A stretch of DNA of 64,000 nucleotides, from positions 186,001-250,000 of the forward strand of contig CANLUS010000006.1 of NCBI GenBank assembly GCA_947494325.1. The letters run 5' to 3'. Source of the DNA: an uncultured Flavobacteriaceae bacterium. Lineage in GTDB: Bacteria > Bacteroidota > Bacteroidia > Flavobacteriales > Flavobacteriaceae. This document shows positions 54,389 through 63,070 of the stretch, piece by piece. Both the position numbers and the translations under genes were made by a program. Numbering within the stretch: the first letter of the stretch is position 1; every line of letters begins with the position of its first letter. Below the pieces are notes generated by a model. That model searched no databases. It was not told the origin of the DNA and saw nothing but the letters and a program-made list of their open reading frames with translations.

Positions 54389-54787
54389 ATGAACGATATT
54401 ACATTAACTACTCCAGGATTATTATTTTCTGCAATTTCGTTACTTCTTTTAGCATATACGAATAGGTTTTTGGCGCTAGCTGCTTTGATTCGAAAATTAC
54501 ATGCTGAGTATCAATTAAATCCTGATAAATTAGTTTTGTACCAAATTAAAAATTTGCGAAAGCGCGTTCAACTAATTAAAAGTATGCAAATATGGGGTGT
54601 AGCGAGTCTTTTTTTATGCGTTTTGTGTATGTTTTTAATCTTTTCGGAGAATCAAGTAATTGGCACATGGATTTTCGGACTAGGTCTCTTGTTGTTACTT
54701 GTTTCACTCGGAATTTCAATAAAGGAAATACAAATATCGGTCAAGGCGCTTAATATGCACTTAAAAAATATGGATCAGGATGAATAA
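54389..54787 (+). CDS. DUF2721 family membrane protein
   Basis: A 132-residue protein with three hydrophobic segments (about residues 8-20, 70-88 and 92-110). The TTPGLLFSAISLLLLAYTNR opening and FLALAALIRKLHAEY are the DUF2721 marks. Family function is unknown. It starts 19 bases after purC and may be the last gene of that run; it converges with the PLP enzyme gene across 35 bases in which I see no hairpin. Confidence 0.85.
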   Translation: MNDITLTTPGLLFSAISLLLLAYTNRFLALAALIRKLHAEYQLNPDKLVLYQIKNLRKRVQLIKSMQIWGVASLFLCVLCMFLIFSENQVIGTWIFGLGLLLLLVSLGISIKEIQISVKALNMHLKNMDQDE

Positions 54788-54822
54788 CTGATAGATAGGT
54801 ATTCTCAGGCTCAATAGAAAAT

Positions 54823-56022
54823 TTATAAAATTCCTATTTCGACCATACACTGCTTCATTTCTTCATAAGTACGTTCAATATCATTATCTAATCCAATAGA
54901 AAAACGAATCAAGCCGTCTGTTAATCCCATTTCTTCTTGTTCTTCTTCAGGAATTTCCGAAGATGTAGAAGTGCCAGGTGCAGAAAATAAGGTCTTGTAA
55001 AAGCCTAAACTCACTGCCAAGTATCCTAAATTTCTGTGCTGCATTAATTCCATGAGTTCATTGGCTTTTTCTAAAGAGCCGACATCAAGGGTAAGCATTC
55101 CTCCGAAGCCATATTCTACATTCATCATTTTTTTAAACAGCTCATGCGAAGGATGAGAGGCTAACCCAGGATATACTGTTTTGATGCCATCATCTTCAAA
55201 TTTTTTCGCTAAGTAGGCTCCGTTAGCACTATGCTGCTTCATTCTTATATGTAATGTTCGTAAATTTTTTAAGACAGACGCTGCTCTTAAACTATCCATA
55301 GTCGATCCCAAAAGCATACAAGCTCCATCATTCACATTACGCAATTCATCTATAAATTCTTGGGTACCGCAAACAACGCCTCCCACAGTGTCAGACGAGC
55401 CATTAATAAACTTGGTTAAACTATGAATTACCACGTCGGCGCCTAATTTTATTGGAGACACAGAGAGGGGAGAAAATGTATTGTCAACTACAAGTTTTAG
55501 ATTGTATTTTTTTGCCAAAGTTGCAAGTCCTTGAATATCTGCAACTTCTAATAAAGGATTACTAACAGTCTCACAATAAATCACTTTTGTTTTATCGGTA
55601 ATTGACGCTTCTACAGCAGCCAGTTTTGTTATGTCTACGAATGAAGTTTGAATAGATAATTTGGGAGTGAAATTCTTTAAAAAGGCATAGGTACCACCAT
55701 AGATTGTTCTGCTAGAAACGATATGATCACCAGCATCACATAGTTGTAATAATACAGGTGTAATTGCTCCCATTCCTGAGGCTGTTACGTTAGCGGTTTC
55801 GGTTCCTTCCATTGCCGCCAAAGCTTCTCCAAGATATAAATTTGAGGGAGTCGAATGACGCGAATACAAATAACAGCCGTCAGCGTTACCTTCAAATGTA
55901 TCGAACATTGTTTTTGCAGATAAAAAAGTATAGGTAGAAGAGTCTGATATTGATGGGTTTACACCTCCAAATTCTCCAAAATATTGTAGATCTTGTATTT
56001 TGTTTGCTGGCTTAAATTTCAT
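54823..56022 (-). CDS. Cys/Met metabolism PLP enzyme, methionine gamma-lyase-like
   Basis: A 399-residue PLP enzyme of the cystathionine-gamma family. YLYSRHSTPSN near residues 51-61 (Tyr and Arg that bind phosphate), ASGMGAI near 80-86, CETVSNPLLEVADI, the VDNTFSP Asp and HSLTKFINGSSD near 200-211 with the PLP Lys are present. The near-universal SLGG segment appears as SLGF, as in some methionine gamma-lyases. A methionine gamma-lyase or O-acetylhomoserine sulfhydrylase role fits; the divergent Lrp/AsnC gene suggests amino-acid-controlled degradation. Substrate is not certain. Confidence 0.82.
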   Translation of the reverse strand: MKFKPANKIQDLQYFGEFGGVNPSISDSSTYTFLSAKTMFDTFEGNADGCYLYSRHSTPSNLYLGEALAAMEGTETANVTASGMGAITPVLLQLCDAGDHIVSSRTIYGGTYAFLKNFTPKLSIQTSFVDITKLAAVEASITDKTKVIYCETVSNPLLEVADIQGLATLAKKYNLKLVVDNTFSPLSVSPIKLGADVVIHSLTKFINGSSDTVGGVVCGTQEFIDELRNVNDGACMLLGSTMDSLRAASVLKNLRTLHIRMKQHSANGAYLAKKFEDDGIKTVYPGLASHPSHELFKKMMNVEYGFGGMLTLDVGSLEKANELMELMQHRNLGYLAVSLGFYKTLFSAPGTSTSSEIPEEEQEEMGLTDGLIRFSIGLDNDIERTYEEMKQCMVEIGIL

Positions 56023-56053
56023 TATATTAATTTTATGCTAAATAACAATTATG

Positions 56054-56129
56054 TAGATTTAAAATCAATGAATGTAGTTAAATTTAGATATATAATCTAT
56101 AATTATTTATAAATTAGATATATTTTCTA
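56054..56129. promoter_or_regulatory. Three phased TAGA-N7-TCTA inverted repeats, likely Lrp/AsnC operators
   Basis: Between the PLP enzyme and the Lrp/AsnC gene are three 15-base sites: 56054-56068 (TAGA-N7-TCAA), 56085-56099 (TAGA-N7-TCTA) and 56115-56129 (TAGA-N7-TCTA). Starts are 31 and 30 bases apart, about three helical turns, placing them on one face of the DNA. A weaker TAGA-N7-TCAC is at 56156-56170. Size, symmetry and phasing are what is known for Lrp-family octamer binding, so control of both neighbours by the adjacent regulator is likely. Confidence 0.65.
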
Positions 56130-56137
56130 TAAATTTG
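56106..56137 (+). promoter_or_regulatory. Promoter-like site of the Lrp/AsnC gene
   Basis: TAAATTTG at 56130-56137 fits the -7 consensus, with TTTA at 56106-56109 as an imperfect -33 element and a 20-base spacer. The expected RNA start is about 30 bases before the ATG. The third operator-like repeat (56115-56129) fills the spacer exactly, which would suit autorepression. Confidence 0.5.
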
Positions 56138-56171
56138 ATTCGTTTTAATAATTGTTAGAAAAATATTCACA

Positions 56172-56630
56172 ATGGAATTTGATCATATAGACAGAAAACT
56201 ACTTTACTTTCTTCAAACGGATAGCAAGCTAACCACAAAGAACCTATCTCATCAACTTAATTTATCGGTAACGGCAGTGTATGAACGGATAAAAAAATTA
56301 GAAAGATCTGGTGTTATAGAACAATATGTTGCGGTCATTAACAAGGAAAAAGCAAATAAGTCTTTTATTGTGTTTTGCCATATTAAGCTCATTCAGCACA
56401 GTAATGAATATATTACGAAGTTTGAATCTGAAGTGATACGTTTGAACGAAGTGTTAGAATGTTTCAATGTTAGTGGTGATTATGACTATATTTTGAAAGT
56501 GGTGGTGAAAAACATGAAGGCTTATCGTGAGTTTATCAATGAGAAGCTTACAAAAATACAATACATAGGTAGCACTCATAGCACATTTATTATCAGTGAA
56601 CTAAAATATAGTACTCGAGTAGAGGTATAA
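56172..56630 (+). CDS. Lrp/AsnC family transcriptional regulator
   Basis: A 152-residue feast/famine regulator. The N-terminal helix-turn-helix spans about residues 5-55 (IDRKLLYFLQTDSKLTTKNL, then LSVTAVYERIKKLERSGVI). The C-terminal RAM effector domain (about 70-145) has the ECFNVSGDYDYILKV stretch that binds amino acids. It is divergent from a sulfur amino acid PLP enzyme and separated by phased operator-like repeats, so it most likely controls that gene in response to methionine or branched-chain amino acids; the effector is inference. Confidence 0.93.
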   Translation: MEFDHIDRKLLYFLQTDSKLTTKNLSHQLNLSVTAVYERIKKLERSGVIEQYVAVINKEKANKSFIVFCHIKLIQHSNEYITKFESEVIRLNEVLECFNVSGDYDYILKVVVKNMKAYREFINEKLTKIQYIGSTHSTFIISELKYSTRVEV

Positions 56631-56632
56631 AA

Positions 56633-56657
56633 AAAGCCTCGAAATTTTCGAGGCTTT
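56633..56657. terminator. Intrinsic terminator between the Lrp gene and the M1 peptidase
   Basis: A 25-base inverted repeat AAAGCCTCGAAA / TTTCGAGGCTTT around one central base, 2 bases after the Lrp stop codon and 6 bases beyond the M1 peptidase stop. On the minus strand the stem is followed by seven T residues, so it is stronger for the peptidase transcript, but should also stop the plus-strand one. Confidence 0.88.
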
Positions 56658-56663
56658 AAAAGT

Positions 56664-58925
56664 TTAATTTTTCAATTCTTTTTTAAATGAATCGAATTGT
56701 GAGTCTTGTTTTTTCTTGGGCCAACTGTTATTGGTCACATCAATATCGGCAGTTTCAAGATCGGGATCTACAATGATATTGGTTATCTTCTTTGCAGTCG
56801 CATATACTTTTTTCACTTCTTTATCATTCTTATTCCATACTTGTGCAGGATATTTTTTTCGTTCTTTAGTACCATCTTCATACGTCAATTCAACGATTAA
56901 AGGTAATACGAGTCCTCCAGGTTTTTCATAAGTGACTTCATAAAAATAATTTGGAATTTCTTTGAGTTCTGCTTTTTGAGCATCGGTCATTGAAGCCATA
57001 TGTTTTTTAATGACATCAATATCTGTTGCCTTTTTAGCATCTTTACTTGTGGCAGGATCTCCTTCTGCGTAAAAAACCAATTTATTTTTATATTCTTCTA
57101 ACGGTAAATTGAATCTTTTTAAGTCAGCGATTGCCTTTTCTGTTGGCTTATCTGTAGTATAGTAGCTTTTAACGGACTTAACGCCAACGTCACTATAATC
57201 TGTAGTATAAAACCATCCTCTCCAAAACCAATCCAGGTCCATTGCTGAAGCATCTTCCATTGTTCTGAAGAAATCTGCAGGTGTTGGATGTTTAAATTTC
57301 CATCTTCTCGAATAGGTTCTAAAAGCTTCATCGAATAGTTCAGGCCCCATAATCGTTTGACGCAGCATATATAATCCTGCAGCTGGTTTTGTATAGGCAT
57401 TTGGTCCAAAATTATATACATTGTCTCCTTGAGTCATAATTGGTGATAAACGATCTTGATCGATACTCATATAGCGAACAATGTCTTTTGGTAAGTTACC
57501 TGTGTCGAAATTAGGATCATAATCTAATTCTGCTAAAATTTCAACAAAAGAGTTAATACCTTCATCCATCCATGTCCACTGGCGCTCATCTGAATTCACA
57601 ATCATTGGAAAGAAATTATGACCAACTTCATGAGTAATTACACCGATCATTCCGTTTTTCACTCTATCAGAATAGGTACCATCAGCTTTTGGTCTTCCGT
57701 AATTAAAGCAAATCATTGGATATTCCATTCCTTGTCTTGCAGCATGAACAGAGATCGCCTTGCTATAAGGATAATCGAAAGTCAATTTCGAATATTCTTC
57801 TAAAGTATTTGCAACAACTCTAGTCGAATGTTCTTCCCATAGAGGGTTTCCTTCTTTTGGATATAAAGAAACGGCCATAACTGATTTACCGTTGATGTTA
57901 ACGGCCATAGCATCCCAAATATATTTACGTGAAGAAGCAAAGGCAAAATCACGCACATTCTTGGCGTTAAAATGCCATGTTTTGGTTTTAGTCGTACGTC
58001 CTTTTTCAGCTTTTTCAGCTTCTTCTTGCGTCACAATAAAAACAGGATCTTTGAATGACTTTCTGGCTTGCGCAAAACGTTTCCGTTGTTCTTTGGTAAG
58101 CACATCTTTTTCGTTTTGTAATTCACCAGTAGCATCTACAATATGATCAGCAGGAACTGTTAATTTAACATCGTAATCTCCAAATTCTAAGGCCCACTCG
58201 CTACGGCCCCAGAATTGCATATTTTGCCAACCTTCCACATTATCATAAACTGCTAACCTTGGAAAGAATTGGGCAATGGTATAGTTGTTATTTCCATCAG
58301 GAAAAGGTTCGTAACCTGAGCGACCACCTACTTCAATATACGGAGGCATATTAAACCACCATTTCATTTTAAATACGAAAGTGCCACCACTAGCCAGAGG
58401 AGTTGGTAAATTAATTTTCATCATTGTGCGATTCACCATATGGCTCAAATCTTTTCCTTGGGCATCCTTCACATAATCAATATTGAAACCCCCATCAAAA
58501 GGTTCCTTTAGATAAGAATTAGTAAAGCTAATCGGACCATTAAAGGCATTTCTAAAACTGCTTGATTGCGCGTCGGGTGTTTTAGAGTCTCTTGCTCTCA
58601 TGTTTTGATCTAACTGTACCCATAGATATTCTAAATTGTCTTTAGAATTGTTTTTATAAGTAATTGTCTGTTCTCCGAAAAGCTTATTGGTTTTTTCATC
58701 GATAGAAATATTCATAACATAATCTACCTTCTGCTGCGTATATTCGTGACCAGGAGCACCAGATGCAGTGTGCTGATTATTAGGATCTGGCAACTCTTGT
58801 TTTAGTTGTCTGAACTTACTTGTGTCACCGTGTCCCGGTTTTCTCTCTTTTTTTTCAGTTTCTTGCGCAAATGCTGCGACACTGATGAAAAGAAATGAAA
58901 GGAATAAATAACCTAATTTTTTCAT
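56664..58925 (-). CDS. Exported M1 family zinc aminopeptidase-like protein
   Basis: A 753-residue gluzincin. The signal peptide ends near residue 20 (AAFAQ). The N-terminal beta domain includes LFGEQTITYKN. The zinc site is HEVGH at 432-436 with catalytic Glu433, and Glu455 in WMDEGINSF is the third ligand. The GAMEN exopeptidase motif of classic M1 enzymes appears altered (AARQGMEYPM near 395-404 is the equivalent), as in many Bacteroidota members, so specificity is unclear. It is followed upstream on the same strand by a DUF6702 gene, an arrangement I recall as recurrent in Flavobacteriaceae. Confidence 0.9.
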   Translation of the reverse strand: MKKLGYLFLSFLFISVAAFAQETEKKERKPGHGDTSKFRQLKQELPDPNNQHTASGAPGHEYTQQKVDYVMNISIDEKTNKLFGEQTITYKNNSKDNLEYLWVQLDQNMRARDSKTPDAQSSSFRNAFNGPISFTNSYLKEPFDGGFNIDYVKDAQGKDLSHMVNRTMMKINLPTPLASGGTFVFKMKWWFNMPPYIEVGGRSGYEPFPDGNNNYTIAQFFPRLAVYDNVEGWQNMQFWGRSEWALEFGDYDVKLTVPADHIVDATGELQNEKDVLTKEQRKRFAQARKSFKDPVFIVTQEEAEKAEKGRTTKTKTWHFNAKNVRDFAFASSRKYIWDAMAVNINGKSVMAVSLYPKEGNPLWEEHSTRVVANTLEEYSKLTFDYPYSKAISVHAARQGMEYPMICFNYGRPKADGTYSDRVKNGMIGVITHEVGHNFFPMIVNSDERQWTWMDEGINSFVEILAELDYDPNFDTGNLPKDIVRYMSIDQDRLSPIMTQGDNVYNFGPNAYTKPAAGLYMLRQTIMGPELFDEAFRTYSRRWKFKHPTPADFFRTMEDASAMDLDWFWRGWFYTTDYSDVGVKSVKSYYTTDKPTEKAIADLKRFNLPLEEYKNKLVFYAEGDPATSKDAKKATDIDVIKKHMASMTDAQKAELKEIPNYFYEVTYEKPGGLVLPLIVELTYEDGTKERKKYPAQVWNKNDKEVKKVYATAKKITNIIVDPDLETADIDVTNNSWPKKKQDSQFDSFKKELKN

Positions 58926-58994
58926 TTTTTATATTGTTTTTTAAAAATTTCTGCTCGAAAATACTCAATTTTAATCTAGCTATGTTAATTTATG

Positions 58995-59486
58995 TTAAAA
59001 CTTTAACAAATCTTTATCACTCTCTTTCGAGAGGATAAATGACTTCTTTTTATCATTAATATTTAATTTTATAATATTTTGTTGCTCGTCAAATTGATCC
59101 ACCAAGATTCTATTTTGTATTTCTATGGATTTTATTTCACTGATGTTCTCAATTTCGGCAAATAGGTAAACAACATCGGTTTCATATTTTTTACCGAGGT
59201 AATTGAAGGATGTGGCCTTTTTGTTAATAGTAACCTTCAGTAAATCAGTTATATACATATTGATGTATTTATCAACATCTTTTGACTCTTGTTTTGTAGC
59301 CAATTCAAAAGATCTCGAATTCTTATCATTTAATGCAGTCTCTAAGTCATCAATAAAAATTCGGGCTGTAATCTGTACGGATTTTGAGTCTTTGATATAA
59401 TCAACTTTGGTAAGACTTAGGTAATATTTATGTGATTGAAATGCAAATAGAGGAATCAATAATAATAAAAGACAATATTTTTTCAT
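58995..59486 (-). CDS. DUF6702 family exported protein
   Basis: A 163-residue protein with a signal peptide (residues 1 to about 16, then FQSHKYYLSLTKVDYI). The HKYYLSLT start of the mature part, ITARIFIDDLETAL, and a final VDQFDEQQNIIKLNI segment correspond to the DUF6702 family, of unknown function. It lies 69 bases upstream of the M1 peptidase gene in the same direction, so it may be co-transcribed and act with it in the periplasm. Confidence 0.8.
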   Translation of the reverse strand: MKKYCLLLLLIPLFAFQSHKYYLSLTKVDYIKDSKSVQITARIFIDDLETALNDKNSRSFELATKQESKDVDKYINMYITDLLKVTINKKATSFNYLGKKYETDVVYLFAEIENISEIKSIEIQNRILVDQFDEQQNIIKLNINDKKKSFILSKESDKDLLKF

Positions 59487-59555
59487 TCGTTTTATATCAG
59501 ATTGTAAAAGTAAAAATTTATCTGTAGAAATGACAATACAATGATTGTTCCACTT

Positions 59556-60338
59556 TTAATTTTGATCTTTTAAAGTTTTCAAAAAATTGGGACTTTCTTT
59601 TATGAAAATATCAATTACTTCTAACTTCCGATTTTTACTTAATAAATAATCTATGTTTTTGCTATCGCAGAATTGAATAAAAGTATCAATTTCTTGAACC
59701 GGGATTTTTAGAGTTTTAATAAAGAAGGAATCTGTTAAGTGTGCCCTAATATTTTGCCGTTGTTCTTTTTTAAATGCTTCATTTTTATCTCTTTGTAAAA
59801 GGCTTGTTAATTTTCTGTCTTTTTTTCTGTCACCAGAAATAATATAATAGAGATTATCAATACCACCAGCGCCACCAATAAGCGTAAGTAAAACGGCAAC
59901 TGGTAAACTTGCTTTCGTATGAGCATTCAATCGACTTTCTACTTTTGTTAACGGTTTTTTGCCTGCATTTGGTAAGCCTAAGTCTCCTGCTATATTCCGT
60001 CGTTTTTCTATGGTCACTTCGTCGAGAGAATTGATTTCTTTTTCTAAAATTATTTTCAAATTTAATGATTTGATATTTAGATCATTAATTATAATTACTT
60101 TGTTTTTAAATTGAACTGATGAAATCAATAATTCATCGTTCTCTTTAACTGGAATTTCGAAGATTCCATTTGTACTGCTTATAGTTGCTTTTTTTGAAGT
60201 TTTATTGATTACATGAATGTTCTCTAATGAAATAGAATCACTATAAATCTGACCTGTAATTAAGACTCTTTTTTGTTGAGCCGAAACATCCAAACAAACA
60301 AGTATAACGAGAAAATAAAAAATAAGATTACTTTTCAT
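59556..60338 (-). CDS. Carboxypeptidase-regulatory-like domain protein, tandem copy A
   Basis: A 260-residue exported protein. A signal peptide ends near residue 20 (SAQQK). Residues about 23-110 form a CarboxypepD_reg-like beta-sandwich (ITGQIYSDSISLENIHVIN, then IFEIPVKENDELLISSVQF), the domain found at the start of TonB-dependent receptors, but no receptor barrel follows. The C-terminal half is helical and charged, with QEIDTFIQFCDSKNIDYLL and a final FLKTLKDQN. Function unknown. It overlaps copy B by 11 bases, sharing length, domain and tail motifs. Confidence 0.8.
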   Translation of the reverse strand: MKSNLIFYFLVILVCLDVSAQQKRVLITGQIYSDSISLENIHVINKTSKKATISSTNGIFEIPVKENDELLISSVQFKNKVIIINDLNIKSLNLKIILEKEINSLDEVTIEKRRNIAGDLGLPNAGKKPLTKVESRLNAHTKASLPVAVLLTLIGGAGGIDNLYYIISGDRKKDRKLTSLLQRDKNEAFKKEQRQNIRAHLTDSFFIKTLKIPVQEIDTFIQFCDSKNIDYLLSKNRKLEVIDIFIKESPNFLKTLKDQN

Positions 60339-61161
60339 CTTTTAGGTCTTTTAGATAAAATTTACTCTGTTCAATTAGTATATCAATGGCTTCAATTTTC
60401 TTACCGTCGATGTACTTTTTAATAACCCCTGTCGGTTTACAATATTTTATAAAATTATCAATATTTTTTGATGAAATTTTTAGAGCATCAACAAAGAAAT
60501 TATCTCCCAAATCATTTCTGATTTGATCACCACCGTTTAGAAGCTGTAGATCATATTTTTTCTGTTCTTTTTTTCTGATACGTTTTTTTCTCCCAATTTT
60601 AGAAACCTCTTTTCCGAGACCTGACAAAAGCCCCAAAATATTACCTTGAGCCGCTTGCTCAGTTGGATCTGTGAGTTTTCTTGAGCTCGGGGCTTTTTCT
60701 TTATCTATTGCATCAAAGTCATCAACAATTCTCATATCTACCTTCCATGGTTTTTTTAATGTTTCATTTATTTCATCCTTGATAACGGTATTTGAAGCAT
60801 CATTTTTTAAATTACCCGAGAGATCATGCTCTTTAATAGTAACAACATTCAATTTATTGATGCTAAGTTTTAAATTTATGATAAGTTGAAGATTATTCAT
60901 GTGATTTCCATCAATTATAATTTTTTGAGTTTCATATTGAATATCCGAAATTAACAAGGTGTCATTTTTTTTTATGGGTATCCTAAATTCTCCATATCTA
61001 TTACTGATGGTCCCTTTTCTTGAATTCAAATTAAATATATGCACGTCCTTAGTCGGAATTGAATCTGATACAATTTTACCAAAAAGAATTTTTCTCTCAT
61101 TTTGAGAAAAAGAATAGAAACTAAGAAAAATAAAAAGAGGAATGAGTAGTTTTTTTGGCAT
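60328..61161 (-). CDS. Carboxypeptidase-regulatory-like domain protein, tandem copy B
   Basis: A 277-residue paralogue of the following gene. Signal peptide to about residue 19 (YSFSQ), CarboxypepD_reg-like domain at about 23-112 (LFGKIVSDSIPTKDVHIFN, FRIPIKKNDTLLISDIQY), then a helical part with a basic patch (KIGRKKRIRKKEQKK) and the tail KNIDNFIKYCKPTGV to FYLKDLKDEK. The pair probably arose by tandem duplication. Their role is unknown; neither carries a lipobox. It is divergent from peptidase E across 113 bases. Confidence 0.8.
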   Translation of the reverse strand: MPKKLLIPLFIFLSFYSFSQNERKILFGKIVSDSIPTKDVHIFNLNSRKGTISNRYGEFRIPIKKNDTLLISDIQYETQKIIIDGNHMNNLQLIINLKLSINKLNVVTIKEHDLSGNLKNDASNTVIKDEINETLKKPWKVDMRIVDDFDAIDKEKAPSSRKLTDPTEQAAQGNILGLLSGLGKEVSKIGRKKRIRKKEQKKYDLQLLNGGDQIRNDLGDNFFVDALKISSKNIDNFIKYCKPTGVIKKYIDGKKIEAIDILIEQSKFYLKDLKDEK

Positions 61162-61227
61162 ATAATTTACTTGGTCTACAAATTAACCGATACAAGTCAT
61201 AAATAATTATTAAAATTAGTGTAAATT

Positions 61228-61258
61228 TTTGTTAAAGATTCGTGTTGTCTTACTTTTG
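61228..61258 (+). promoter_or_regulatory. Promoter of the peptidase E gene
   Basis: TTTG at 61228-61231, a 19-base spacer and TACTTTTG at 61251-61258 fit the Bacteroidota -33/-7 consensus fully, the best promoter match in the window. RNA would begin about 10 bases before the ATG at 61275, giving a short leader. Confidence 0.65.
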
Positions 61259-61274
61259 AATTTCTGCTAATTTA

Positions 61275-61994
61275 ATGTTCATGAAAAATTTAATTATTGC
61301 AAGTACCTCTACTATTCATGGGAGTGATTATCTTGAGTATATAAAAGAAGATATAAAACAGCTGTTTAATAATGTTGAAGACGTTGTTTTTATACCGTAT
61401 GCTCGACCCAGTGGTATTTCTTATAATGCCTATACCAACATTGCAGCTAAGGCCTTTGGGTCGATGGGTAAGAATTTACAAGGAATTCATACATTTAAGA
61501 ATCCGAAAGACGCTATTAAAAATGCTAATGGTGTTTTCGTTGGTGGTGGAAATACTTTCTTATTAGTCAATGAATTATATCAGGAAGGGCTCATTGATAT
61601 TTTAAAATTTAAAATAGAAGAAGGGATGCCTTATCTAGGAACTAGTGCAGGTAGCAATATTTGTGGGCCTACTATGAAAACAACAAATGATATGCCAATT
61701 ATCATGCCCCAAAGTTTTATAACAATGGGTGTAATTCCCTTTAATATTAATGCGCATTATTTAGATCCTGATCCCAAGTCTAAACATAAAGGGGAGACAA
61801 GGGAAACTAGAATCAAAGAGTTCCATGTTTTTAATGATACCCCAGTACTAGGACTTAGAGAAGGTAGCTGGTTGGAAGTAAAAAATCAATCCATTATTTT
61901 GAAGGGAACTTTGACTGCTAGATTGTTCAATAAAAAAGGACTTCCGATTGAACTTGAACCCCTTACTAATATTGCAGAGAAATTTACTCAATAG
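61275..61994 (+). CDS. pepE: Peptidase E (alpha-aspartyl dipeptidase)
   Basis: A 239-residue serine peptidase of family S51 that releases N-terminal aspartate from dipeptides in the cytoplasm. GVFVGGGNTFLL near residues 89-100 and YLGTSAGSNI near 124-133 hold the nucleophile Ser; VIPFNINAHYLDP supplies the His, and HKGETRETRIKEF follows as in E. coli PepE. The second Met (61281) could be the true start, since the family usually opens MKNLIIAS. It converges with the DUF4369 gene with an 11-base overlap of coding ends. Confidence 0.92.
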   Translation: MFMKNLIIASTSTIHGSDYLEYIKEDIKQLFNNVEDVVFIPYARPSGISYNAYTNIAAKAFGSMGKNLQGIHTFKNPKDAIKNANGVFVGGGNTFLLVNELYQEGLIDILKFKIEEGMPYLGTSAGSNICGPTMKTTNDMPIIMPQSFITMGVIPFNINAHYLDPDPKSKHKGETRETRIKEFHVFNDTPVLGLREGSWLEVKNQSIILKGTLTARLFNKKGLPIELEPLTNIAEKFTQ

Positions 61995-62718
61995 AATCCT
62001 TTCGAACTGTAGTATTTGAAGCTAGGAAGTTAAAAATATTTTTTGAATATTCACTTTTCTTAACATCTTCGGAGAAGCCAGAATAAATAATATTCACCTC
62101 CTCAACATCTACTTCAGGAATCCTCAAGACAGATTGTAAAACAATACTCGAAATGAACGAATTAGGATTGTTTTTAGCGTAATTGAGACTGTAACGTGTG
62201 TTTTCATCATTAATAGCTCTCATTTTGTTGTTTATTTCGTTGATTTTTTGCAAATCATTTTCTGCTCTCGCCTTTTGTATTTGAATAAATAAGTCACCTA
62301 TCTTCGAAACTATTTTTTCCGATCCTTTTTTGAACTCTTGCAGTTCATCATTTAGTTTAGAACCATTAATTGTTGGCGCAAATAAACTATCTTTATGTAC
62401 TGTAACAAAAGTGGTCCCTTGATCCACTAAGACTAATAATTTTCCTGGTATATCATCTAAAAAAACGCCTAACATTAAGGGTGTATCTATACTTCCTTTA
62501 AATTCAACTTTGTTTTGGTCTACAACCGCGGAATCCATTAAAATGGTTGAATTGCTTTCTTGTTTTTTTAGTAAAACTTTAGTGCCTTTACTTATCCCAT
62601 CAATTTCTATTTTTAAGTGAAACTTACCGGCATCAATTTGCTTGGAATTCGTATCGCATGAGAGTATTAAGAGAAAAATAAACGATAAAAAATAAAACGA
62701 TTTTTTAGAAGTTTGCAT
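61984..62718 (-). CDS. DUF4369 domain lipoprotein without thioredoxin domain
   Basis: A 244-residue exported protein. The chosen ATG at 62718 gives MQTSKKSFYFLSFIFLLILSC, a clear lipoprotein signal with a lipobox Cys near residue 21; an in-frame ATG at 62754 would add 12 residues before it. Residues about 30-125 are a DUF4369 domain (GTKVLLKKQESNSTILMDSA, then GVFLDDIPGKLLVLVDQG), the part that usually precedes a TlpA-like thioredoxin domain. Here a helical region follows and the protein ends, with no CxxC. It may be a reduced relative or a stand-alone form. Confidence 0.8.
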   Translation of the reverse strand: MQTSKKSFYFLSFIFLLILSCDTNSKQIDAGKFHLKIEIDGISKGTKVLLKKQESNSTILMDSAVVDQNKVEFKGSIDTPLMLGVFLDDIPGKLLVLVDQGTTFVTVHKDSLFAPTINGSKLNDELQEFKKGSEKIVSKIGDLFIQIQKARAENDLQKINEINNKMRAINDENTRYSLNYAKNNPNSFISSIVLQSVLRIPEVDVEEVNIIYSGFSEDVKKSEYSKNIFNFLASNTTVRKDSIE

Positions 62719-62954
62719 AATAAAATTGTATTTCTTAAACTGTATGTTGTGCATTAAATAAAGTTACTTTTTCTGTAGTAATAACTCTTAATTTCATTAA
62801 AAAGTACAATTAAGTTATTAACTATTTCGAGAGTTATTAACAAACTAAAGAAATACGAAGAAACCTTTAGATTTCCTTCAGATTTCAAAATTAGTTTCGC
62901 ACCAGATTATTTATTTCATAGCAGTTTTAAAAATCGATTTAAAATTTTTTTGTG

Positions 62955-62985
62955 TTGCACAATTTTAATAAGAAAAATACGTTTG
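62955..62985 (+). promoter_or_regulatory. Promoter-like site of the beta-helix gene
   Basis: TTG at 62955-62957, a 20-base spacer and TACGTTTG at 62978-62985 fit the Bacteroidota pattern. If used, the message would have a leader of about 155 bases before the ATG at 63148, long for this window. Confidence 0.45.
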
Positions 62986-63051
62986 GTATATGCTGTATAA
63001 GTATAGCTCCCCCAAAATTTTACGATTAAATGCACCTATTTCATTGAATGA

Positions 63052-63070
63052 CACTTCATTTTTTGAAGTG
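63052..63070 (+). promoter_or_regulatory. Small hairpin in the leader of the beta-helix gene
   Basis: A perfect inverted repeat CACTTCA-TTTTT-TGAAGTG, 7 base pairs with a 5-base loop, ends 77 bases before the ATG at 63148. It has no T run after it, so it is not a standard terminator; it could be a regulator-binding site or an RNA structure in the leader. Confidence 0.45.

Noticed and set aside
57119-57421. Second minus-strand frame inside the M1 peptidase gene
   Set aside because: It is a shadow frame of the peptidase, with no independent start context.
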